A stretch of 64,000 bases of DNA from NCBI GenBank assembly GCA_030268105.1, contig BSDZ01000079.1:5292001-5356000 (forward strand), given 5' to 3'. The notes under the pieces were generated by a model. That model was not told the DNA's origin. It saw only the letters and a list, made by a program, of their open reading frames with translations, and did not search any database. Shown here one piece after another: positions 34,101-44,400 of this stretch. How positions within the stretch are numbered: position 1 is the stretch's first letter; the number at the start of each line of letters is the position of its first letter. Origin of the DNA: Volvox africanus (taxonomy: Eukaryota; Chlorophyta; Chlorophyceae; Chlamydomonadales; Volvocaceae). Both the position numbers and the translations under genes were made by a program.

Positions 34101-36879
34101 TGTCGGCATTGCTGGCGGCGGCGTCGGCGGCGGCGGTCCCGAGGGAATTAACGGCCCGCGGAAGTCCACATCGCCAGGTCCCAGCGGCGGCACCGCCAAT
34201 GCCGCAGCGGCGGCGGCCGCTGCGTTGCCTCGGAGCGGCAGCTGCGGCGGCCCTGCTTGCGACGCCGAAGCGGAGGCGGTCGTTCGCAATCTGATGGGCC
34301 TACGGGAGGCGGTCCACATAATGCGGGTGCGTCACAATATTTTATAATTCAATATTCAATTACACGAGGCTGGAAAAAGGGGAGGTGTCTTGATGAGAGC
34401 CAATTCTGGGAGTTGAAAAGGTTATTCACATTTATAGTTTGTTATTTATGTATTATTTTATTATTAATTATTTATAATTTGGTTTCGTGAAAGTTGTTGG
34501 GGCTTACGCATTGAGTGAACTCGACAAATGGTAACTGGTCGCCCATCTCGCGCCTTCACAGACCGGACCTCCCGCCTTCCTTTACACCTTCCGTACTCCA
34601 TCGCTCTTCCTCGGAGTCTCCCGGCCTCCAGGCCCTGCCCGGCTGTCACGTTCTGCTGCGCCATGCTGTGCCTTGCCGTGCTGTGCCATGCTGCAGGTGC
34701 GCGGCGCACCGGACCACGAGGCCGCCCCCAGGTTGCTGGTGAGAAGGAGACTCCGTCGAAGACTCCTTGCATGGGACAGAAGTCCATACGTGTGTTTGTG
34801 CTCAATCAAAATCCTAATACGCATGTTCAATTTTTGCATCATGAGAGATCCTTTGGCGATATGTAAGGGACGTGCGGAGGTGCAAGGAACGCACATTATT
34901 ATAGGATTTCCATGGTTAGATATCGTCCATCACGGAAACCTTTCTGGCAAACGTTGTCAGTTGTTAGTTGGCATTGGAGAATCCAGTTCCGGTTTTCGAT
35001 TAACCTAGCTAGAGATCGTCCGCGTACGGAAATACACATACACACAAGCTGCCGTGTGTGTATGTGCAGGAGGCGAAAGCTTCACGTTCCGTTGGCAGGC
35101 AGCGGTCGCTTTCCCGGGATCGGGGGCACAGTCGGGGACACAGCCACGGCCATTCGCACAGCCAACAGCAACAACAGCAGTCCCAGGGTCACTCATTTGG
35201 AGGGGCACGGGGACAGCATGTGGCTCATTCGCATGGTCACAGCCGGTGAGTGGAGAGGGAAGGAGGGAAGAGGAAAGGAGGGAAGAGGAAAGGAGGGAAG
35301 AGGAAAGGGGGAAAGAGGGAAGGGGGGAAGAGGAAAGGAGGGAAGAGGAAAGGGGGAAAGAGGAAAGGGGGAAAGAGGGAAGGGGGGAAGAGGAAAGGAG
35401 GGAAGAGGAAAGGGGGAAAGAGGGAAGGGGGAAAGAGGGAAGGGGGAAAGAGGGAAGGGGGAAAGAGGGAAGGGGGAAAGAGGGAAGGGGGAAAGAGGGA
35501 AGGGGGAAAGAGGGAAGGGGGGAAGAGGGAAGGGGGAAAGAGGGAAGGGGGAAAGAGGGAAGGGGGCGCCAGGATCGCTTATGGGGGGCGCGATGGTCGG
35601 GTACAGGCATACAACTGGACATTTGCCTTGCGCATGCGGACTCGCCTAAGTGCCCTTGTAATTGCGCTCGCTTGGCATCACACAGCGCTTACGTCTGTTG
35701 TGTCGTACATATTGTTCTGCGATCGGGATTCCTCGTGTACCGGTCTGCCGTACACAAGAAGACATCCCTTTTCTATGTCCGGCCCTTCAGTCGCCATCTC
35801 ACTCTCCGATGACTCTTCGGTTGGTGACACCCTGACCTCTACCCTAAAACCCTAAAACCCGAACCTACACACACACACACACACTGGGATCCTCCCCTGG
35901 ACCTCGGTCCGCCGTCTCTTCTCCTAATACACACAGGCCTCACGTTCTACACCGCCAAGCCACCTCAGCAGGGGACGGCCCCGGCTCCTTATCGCTGTCT
36001 CACGGCGGCGCAGGCACACAGCTTCCGCCTGCCGCGCTTTCGCTGCCCCTCCCGCTGCCCTCCTGTCCCCTGGGCTCCCTGGTGGGTCAGGGTGGTAGCT
36101 CCCAGCAGCAGCAGCCATCATCTCAGCTACAGCTGCAACTACAGCCGCAATCTCAACTACAGCAAGGAGGCGGCGGCGGCGGCGGCGGCGGCGCTGTCGG
36201 TGCGCAAGGCATGCTGGTTACCGACGGGGCTACATCCCAACAGTTGCATCAGCTACTACAGCCGCTGCACCAGCAACAGTCTCTTACCCGGGCGGGATCC
36301 CAACAGCCCTCCGCCTTGACACCAGTTGGATCCGCTGGGATGACGCAACATGCGCAATCGCAACAGCATTCGCAGCAGCAAGTTCCTGGGCAGTGCGGTC
36401 CGCAGGCCGGGGGTCCGCTGCCCTCCACCAGTGGTCCTCGCGGCGTAGGGCACGGCTTGGGGCATCCCCCATCACAGCAGCAACAAGGTTGCACCATGCA
36501 GGGCCCACAGCAACAGGGGCCGCATGGGGGCAGTGGCGCTGGCGGCCGCGGCAGCGCATTACACTCAGTGGAGCGTGACCCACGGGACGGTGGCCACCGT
36601 GATCGTGATCGTGATCGTGATCGAGAGCGAGAGCGAGAGCACCGGGATTCGAACCGGGAGCGCGAGGCGCGCGAGCGCGAGGCGGGGACGATGGGGGATG
36701 CTGGAGGTAGCAATGGCAAGAACGGCAGCGATTCGGGCAGCAACTCGCCCGATGAGAATGGCGGCGGCGGCGGCGGTGGCGGTGGCGGCGCCAGTGGACG
36801 AGCGAAGGGCGGTACCTCGGATAAGGCAGGACACGGATTGCATAAAAGTACGGGCGGACACGGGCATGGACATCGATAG
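25726..36879 (+). CDS. PRR: Pseudo-response regulator with CCT domain (circadian-clock PRR type)
   Basis: Exons: 25726-25866, 25953-26121, 26230-26360, 26453-26580, 26899-27012, 27632-27905, 28477-28806, 29248-29803, 30185-30354, 30943-31002, 31330-31551, 31849-32158, 32481-32599, 33066-33341, 33620-33799, 34018-34326, 34697-34738, 35070-35245, 35937-36879. All phases close, giving 1,549 residues. A receiver fold occupies roughly residues 20-145 (ILVIDSKAVSR, FDLVLKEHDPPG, GAIDYLIKPLRQNELRHIW). The phospho-acceptor aspartate is replaced by glutamate, as in plant PRR/TOC1 proteins, so it should act by protein contact rather than phosphotransfer. The CCT domain spans an intron near residue 910 (KRRRALALDKYRKKRK, then LRFSKTIRYEARKQLA and QRPRVRGQF) and predicts nuclear DNA or partner binding. 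Long Gly-, Gln-, Ala- and His-rich stretches and an RDRDRERE tract surround it, with about 600 residues after the CCT. The ATG at 25726 is the first in its open frame, which has a stop just upstream at 25657. Confidence 0.92.
29580..29662 (+). repeat. CAG/GCG coding repeat (polyGln-polyAla)
   Basis: A run of CAG/CAA codons followed by GCG/GCA codons encodes consecutive glutamine and alanine tracts inside the PRR protein. Confidence 0.85.
31121..31163. repeat. (GT)n microsatellite
   Basis: About twenty GT dinucleotides in the PRR intron after exon 30943-31002. Confidence 0.9.
35252..35566. repeat. 315-base uninterrupted purine minisatellite
   Basis: The plus strand is pure A/G for 315 bases directly after the donor at 35246, inside the last PRR intron. 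The sequence is built of 15-base units of the type AGGGGGAAAGAGGGA with variants in the left half. The long Lys-Gly-Glu-Arg open frames over it are repeat artefacts. Confidence 0.95.
35841..35863 (-). repeat. Short interstitial telomeric repeat
   Basis: Two to three CCCTAAAA units in the last PRR intron. Confidence 0.7.
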
Positions 36880-39800
36880 TTACTGTAAGCAGAGTTTTGT
36901 GGCCGCTGCCGCTTTTTGAGGCGCCGTACCAACGACAATCTCGTGCCGTACGCTAAATAATCTGGGCCATACTGATTCGTTCCTCTTCAGGAAAAGTTAG
37001 TGTGTTATCTGCTGCGAGGGTTAACTTGTTGGAGCTTGCACACAGTGCATGTGTGTTATACATCGCGTTGAGGCTCTTGGATGCATGCATTTTATATGTA
37101 CTGCACGGAGTACTTTGGAAATGCGGCCTGGTAGGTGCATAGCGTCACAATGGGGCTGTGTGCACTGGTGGGTTCTGCAGAACAGGAGTACACCTCGTGT
37201 GGGGTCAACGCATGGCTCGGGCATGTATGTGGTACTTATACGGATGCTATCGTGTGCGTATCGACGGGTGTGCGTGTGTGTGTTTGGTGAACCCCCTTCC
37301 CCCCGGCTGGTATGTGCACAAATTGTACGACCCGGTGTCTTGCTCTCGCGCCTTTTCCTTAGCTGTGTTGGTTTGTGTGTATGCGTGCGCATGTAGTGTT
37401 CTACTGTTTCATTCGAGGAGCTTCGAAATCTGACCCACATCGGGGCAGAAGGGCCAAGTAGTGGTTGCGCTCCGCATGTACTTATATGCATGGTGCTGGG
37501 AAAGGGAGGAAGTATAGCGCGTGTCAGATGTTTTTAATGGATGCTCTTTTTTGGGGTATGCTTGAGCTCTCGTGGTCCCGTAATTGTCAACGCTTGCTGT
37601 TTCAGCATCGCTTTATTTCGTTCCAATTACTCAATGGATGTCGACTGATAGTGTCCGCTTGAGGGATCAGCCAGCCAGACGTCTATCCCGTGTGCCTTGC
37701 CTTTTTGGGGCGCGGTTAATAAACCGCAGAAGATGAAACGGACGTCGAGGAGTGTACGACAGGTCGTTGAGGTGGAGTTTGTTTTCTTCATACGTAGAAG
37801 AAAGGGAATGGTCGTGTCGAGTGCGGGTGTCATGGAGGGAAAGCAGCTTATAGAAAAAGAGGTGAGAGGCAAGGGGGAGAGATTTTGATGTCTTGCGGGA
37901 TACTCTGAAACTGACGTTCGGAAAAAGCGTGAGGAGTTTGAGACCAGTGTGTCATATTGGCTGCTGTCCTCGAGAAATCTGCGCGCGTTTCATCTCCTCA
38001 TAAAAAAACCCTAAGCGGGGAAAGATGTGGGGTCCGGGGGGCAAGCCAGGGGGCCAGCAGCAGCTTCGGTTGCCCCTATTTAGCCCGAGGCCCCGGAAAG
38101 GAAGGCGGCTCAGAAAGAGAGGGGAAGGGGAGAAGGGGAGGAAAAGCAACGTATGCTGGGGCGGGTACATTCCTTCGGTATTGCAGGTGCCCAGATAGGT
38201 GAGGAGGTTATGGTCTGTAATGAACGCCTGTGGCGGAGAACCGAGCCACGGCTTCGCTATCCCTATATCCCACCACCGTGTGACAAACCGCTCTTATTTC
38301 GCGGTCCGAATGACTATATGCTGTGCTGTGCTATATTATGATTTGTTATGCTCCACGGGAATTACAGTTGACCATGATATTATACGGACTGCATGAACGT
38401 CGTCGCGAGTGTGCGGGGCACGCATGCTAGGACGTTCTTACGTTTGCTTTTCGGCGACGCGCCAGGGTCGTATGCGTATGCTTGCTTGTTGATGGTTGCT
38501 TGTACATGAGCTGGGAATATGCATATGGCACGCGGGTTATATTGCTGAAACAAGCGGCAAAGCCGGCACTACATGGGACGGCATTATGTCGTGACAACAT
38601 TTGCTCATGGATACTGAAAAGATTGCATCCGAAGGGTCGTGTAGCTGTGACTACCGCCTGGAAATATGTATTCCGAGGACAGCTGTTGGCCTGCATTACA
38701 AGCCCGACAAGGTAAAGCCTTTCAGTGACCAGTTTTCTTTATCAGGACAGCGTGAGCCGAGAATTCGTCACAGCCTCTGTAGCCATGACGCATACGTCCG
38801 TCTGTGAGTAGACAGCTTTTTTTGAGAAGATGTACGCGCGACTTCAGTTATCCCGCTGCATATCGTTGACTTATCGGGGCGAAGCATGCATGGCGGGGCG
38901 AGTCCTCAGATGTCGCACGATTCAAAATTCTCTGAAAGGGAGTTATGGGTTGTTTGTCTTTTTACATAGTAAATATTGCGGAAGCTGTGTGCTAATTACG
39001 CACAGTATTTTCCATGGAGGGGTCAGGATCCTGGCGTACGACCTCACAACACGACTTGCGCCGGGGCAGAACAGCTGTAACATGCAGTATGCTGGTGCTT
39101 ACAGAACAGTAAATACATAAGCAAAGGCTTTACGTGCAACGTTAAGGGCTGATCTTGAGAAAAACCCAGTCCCACAACTTACGTACAACTCTCAGCCTCT
39201 AGGGCTCACGGCTCAGCGAGGCGATGTGTAAGCATCACCCGACGGCTTTAGACAACGTAGTAGCGTCAGCAGCTGCCGTGTCAGCAATAAGCGGCAACAA
39301 ACAACTTACACGTTAACCTATAACACCGACAACATGTGTCACGATTCTACACGTGACACAGCACAAGGTCCGAATACAAAGACCCTGCTGTTTATGAATA
39401 TCGCATCTTAAGACGGATAAGCTAGACAAGAAATTCATAGCAATAAATTGTTGTGGTATCGATGTTTGCGTGGAAGAGAAGAAGACTGATGCCATATTCC
39501 CGGGAGAAATGCTGCACCGAAGACAACCCCTAAATGGATAAGAGCGGCATATGCTTTCACCTTCTCTGCCATAACCCTTCACATCACAACATCACGACAT
39601 GGTCAGCGACCCATCCTTTCCCTCGAGCCTGCTACAGCAGCAGCAGCACACAAACTTCCACTGCTATACAGTCCAGTCGTACACAACGTGTCAATAAGAT
39701 GCCATGAGCTGTTTACGATTGTGTCCAGTGCAGAAAAAAGATTCTCCTCCCTGGGCGTCCGCCCCCTAGGGCATGCACGACACTATCATTAACTGAGATA

Positions 39801-41460
39801 CAACAACTCTAAACCCCCTCAACAATTCCGCACAGTTGAGCCCGTTAGCACCAAACAACTTCAAAGAAGGAACCCTAAGATACTCGTTCTGAACAATTAT
39901 GAGAAAAAAGATGCACAGCAGGAATGCCGTACGCCTGTAGATATCTTATAAAGTCATGGTCATCAGCTGCGAAATAGTCAGCGATATCTAATACGGTTTG
40001 TGTAACAACTCAAATCAGAAGGACAGCGCCTATATCTCAGACTACCCAAGACGGGCGGTGCTTCGCAACGAAAACTTGCACATGTAGGTCGCACAGCTCG
40101 GACGAGAAAGAGTGATACGAGCACATCTCCGTTAATCACCGTTACTTACGCAAGGACGGTTTCTCATTCCCACCCAGAAGTCAGTGCAGCCTAAATCGGC
40201 CCCAGGACAGCCTCACCTGGACACTTGAAAGCCAGATGCGACACGTACGGCACTGTTCCGTACGACAGATACGGGGCCATGGGCCCCGCTTGATAAATAA
40301 ACAGTGAAGTAATGATGAGGCACGTATCCATGCACATAAGACCAACGAATACAGGTAAGTAGGTATCGTCAAGACTTGTAACACACGATAAGCCACACGC
40401 AGCTCGGCATGAATGCTGCTGTCACACGAGAGCGAAAACATGGCGGCGTCAGGATCTATGGCTCTCCATCGATCATTACGAGAACCGTTATGCAGTGCAA
40501 TGTGCCAACCCTAAGCCAAGCATACGTCTATCTCCTACGTTAACACAACGCTTTTAGTTCAATGGAACAGCCTTTTCAGTTTCTCTCAGGATTTGATCAC
40601 AGACAGTGCAAATTCCTGTTTTCGCGCTGCGAGGGCCTTCTCATCGGCATACGCGCGTGCTTATGCCAAATCGCTCCGACAAGATTGTGTTTTTTTATCA
40701 AAGGCCAACACATTTCAAATCACAAATATACTTCCTAGATATCCTCCATGCTTTTGGGGAGCTGCGCAGGTAAGTGTGAGTACGGGCGGCGCGCAGGCCG
40801 CACAGCCCCTTACCCTCCGGAATAATGAAATCCAGGATTCGAGGTGACGACAGGAAAGCAGCTGAGTCATGTCACATCGCCGTTTCTTTCTATCCGCAAT
40901 GTAGTCGTGGCGGCGGACGCAGTCTAGTCCCCAGACGGTAACGTCTTCTCTACTGATTCTGAAGCTTTGGGGTGATTGAATCAGCTGGACCCAGATCAGC
41001 AAGCATCAACTGATGGCCGACGAAGCCCTAAAAGCTTTTATCTTGTCAGAAAACCACTTGCATTTCTGGGCACCAACGAACAACCCTAAACAAACCCTAA
41101 GACAGACTAGTCCTGCGTGCCGTTCCGGTTGAGATTAGGTATCTAAGTACGGCGTCGTACTATTGATACGGCAATTGATACGGCGGGCCAGGCGCATGCG
41201 GCCAAGATGCAATCCGCCAGGCGGCATTTTGATGACTCGGAATGATATGAGCACCGCACTGTGGCTTTGGGATATTGCGGTTTCATCCGACAGACCCGTC
41301 TTGATAACCCGCGTGCCATGCTGGGTCCACACGCTACCACACGCTCCGTGGCTGCATCTCCAAAACCCTGCCCCCCTCCCTAACCCCCCATATCACCCAC
41401 TGCCTCCCAGACGGGTATGTCCAGGACTGCTTTCCCCCCAACCCACCCCCGAGGTTTTGC
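36880..41460. other. Intergenic region between the convergent PRR and PiT genes
   Basis: It should contain both 3' UTRs; a TGTAA lies just after the PRR stop, near 36884. The part 36880-39100 has only short open frames. The part 39100-41100 changes composition to A/C-rich on the plus strand and includes several CTTAC motifs that could be minus-strand splice donors, but no exon with a recognisable protein was found. At about 4.6 kb it is the largest unexplained stretch. Confidence 0.5.
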
Positions 41461-44400
41461 TCATGGCCGTCGCGGCAGCGCAATACCCTTGGAAGTCATG
41501 CCACCAATGTATGGCAGAGTATTGTTGTAGTACACGGACATGGTGGTTTCCAAGAGTTCCAGGAAGGGGCTGGGATCAATATGCTGTACGGGACGCGTGC
41601 CGTTTGCCGTACTGGCGTCCTGGCCGTACATCTGCAGGCTTTGAATACCTGTTGTGACTGTGGCGTTGAGAGCAGCACTGAAGTTGCCCCAGGTTCGGGG
41701 ATCAGACAGAGCGGCGTAGTTTGTACGGTTAACCAACAAGTCGATCCTGCGTGCGGCCCCGGGGGGGGGGAGGGGAGGAGGAGCATTCAGGAATGGGAAA
41801 GGCGACGGGGTTGGTTGGGCGACATTAGAATGTCAAGAGTCCGGGGAAGAATCGTGCCTCCCTGAGTTTGGAAATTCAAATACATCATCAAAACACACAC
41901 GGCACACAAATACAGAGACATATGCATATCACCCATCCAGTCTTTTCATGTGTTTCGTGCTGCTGCTCGTCTTACTGCCCTTCTAACATAAACATGTCAT
42001 GCATCCGTACATACACGAACACACACAAACTCTGCCTTACTTCGTCGCGAGGTTCAGGATGGCGGTCTCGTACTTCTGGAGATCACGGCTTTGCAGGATG
42101 CTGGGAGCGAAGGCTCCTGACGCGAAGAGTGCCGCACCCATCAAGCCCGTCAAAAGCAGCGTGACGACCCAGCCGATGAAGAACTGCAACACCAAGCTCC
42201 AGTGAAGGCCGGAGGTGCCCTCCATAAGGCCCATGCCAGCCGTCGCACCCACCTACAGCCATACACACACGACGAGACACGCCACAGGGCCACTAGGTTG
42301 GCATTAGGTTGCTAAGAGGCAGCTGGCTCGTGTCTTCAACTGAATTAATCGCCAATCAGCCTGTGTATTAGGAGGGAGGAGGAGGAAGCGGGTGGAGAAG
42401 GGGTGAAGGAGCAACAGAGCAGAGCCCTATAAAATCACCTGGCAATGGGTGGTGGAAATTGGGAGGCCGTACTTGGACGCAATCGCCACCACCAGCGCTG
42501 TGGACAGCTCGATGCAGAAACCCCGAGAGGGTGTTATGACGGACAGTCGGACGCCGATGGCACGCATGATGTTATATCCTGAGGGGAACGCGATGAAGTC
42601 AAATGAATATATATGTGTGTGGGATAGGGGGGTACATCACCCGTGGCCACTATCCTGGCAGTCCCTACCTTACCCGGTATTTCGGGGCACCCTCATCTGG
42701 TCTCCCATGCCGACTGGCAATAACCGCACTAACCCTTCCCTGTCCTGATCATGATGTTTACAAGGAAGATTGTACCTATCTTCTGCGTATCTTGGCCACA
42801 ATGCCTCTAGTATGCAGATGGAAGCGTTCCTCCGTACAGGTCACTTACCGTACGTAGCCAGGCCCATGACAATGCCGGCGCCTCCTATCACCAGGATCCA
42901 AATGGGGAGATCTGAGAGGTAATCAACCTGGATCCGGATCCACATCGGGAAAGGGTTCAATAATACGACCATCATACTGCAAATACACACCACAACACCC
43001 CATCCTAGCCATAGTTGGCACGCAAATGCGGTGTGCAGTTCCGGTTGACATCACCGGCCATGGAGCAGCAAGAACAGAGCAGGGGCTTTAAGGCAGGAGT
43101 TTTGAGGAGGTGGTTCTGGTGGAGGAAAGAGGGAGAGAGTCAGGGAGGTAGAGACAAGGGGAAGACGGTCTAGGTCTTGAGGGGGGAAGGGAGAGGGTGG
43201 AGGGTTTCGTGGCTAGAGGTACCTGTGTCCAGGCTTCAGGTCCTTAGGGTTTTAAGGGGGCTCAGCTAGAGAGGTCTTTCCTTCTTGTGCAGTGCAGGTG
43301 TCTGCGGGGCCAGCTTTGGGTGGGGCCGGAAGGCTTTCTAGAGGGGCGCCAGTTTGGCTTATCATCCCCCCCTCCGCCTCTTGATGGGTTCTTCCGGCTT
43401 GGCTGTGTAAGAGGGTGCTTTCCTGCTGGTGTTTATCCTCTGTGTAAGAGGGGATCTGAGTGTGTCTGTCAGGCTCTTGCCAAGTCAGTTTCGGTTTAGA
43501 GGAGAGGGTTCCCCTTCCTCTGAGCAGCTAGGTGTCCCCCGTTTTCTGTTGGGCCCTTCTGTGGTTTCTTGGTGGCCCTGAGTGCTCTGTTAGTGGCCAG
43601 GCGAGAGCCTCTGAGGTTTCGCTGGCCCGAGTGAGAGGGGGAGCACGTGGCAGGACAGACAGACAAAGCCACGTGCTCCTCCCCTGCGCTGTGGCTCGGT
43701 CCGGTCAGGCCCCCCGGTGCTCGTCTTTGAAGGGCGAGTCGCCCCCAGTGTAACACCCATAATACATACATACGTAAATTAAATATACGATTATATCATA
43801 TCGTATTATATACAAACGTACATCATTACATCATATATAATATACATTTTCTGGTGTCTATGTGATCGTGTTTGGCATCGTCTGGTTCTATCTGAATACG
43901 CACAGAGAACGACCATCGCGTGCTTTGCGTATGCCGTAGATGTTGCCTAGGTATATATAAGCATGTATATATATACATATATACACATATGCATATACAA
44001 ACATGCATACAAATGTGTGAATATATCACATATCCGTACATATCCGTACCACTACCCACCCTCTGGAAGCGGTAGATGTACCAGATGGCTGCCAAGGGCC
44101 CCACCGAATTGGCCACATCGTTGGCGCCGTGGCTGAAGGAGTCGCAGATGGCCGTGACCACCTGCGCATCAATTCATTTGATTAGAACAAAACTTGAATA
44201 CAAATACAACTGTAAATGCATATAACATATTATGCTTACGAATTATAATTCGTATGGGTCAAATGGGTTACATTACGAATTCAAATGGGTCAACCAGGCA
44301 TGTAAAACGCGTATGTAAGGCCGGCAGTTCAACTGGTAGTTCAACTAGCAAGCCAGCCAACCGACTCCCTTCGCCTTCAATCAGACAGGGTTCCGGGGAT

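Noticed and set aside
34912..35855. Three overlapping 200-250 residue Gly-Lys-Glu-Arg open frames
   Set aside because: They are artefacts of the purine minisatellite, which is open in all frames; only 35070-35245 is a real PRR exon.
36249..36938. 229-residue minus-strand Cys/Pro-rich open frame
   Set aside because: It is the shadow of the Gln/Gly-rich last exon of the PRR gene.
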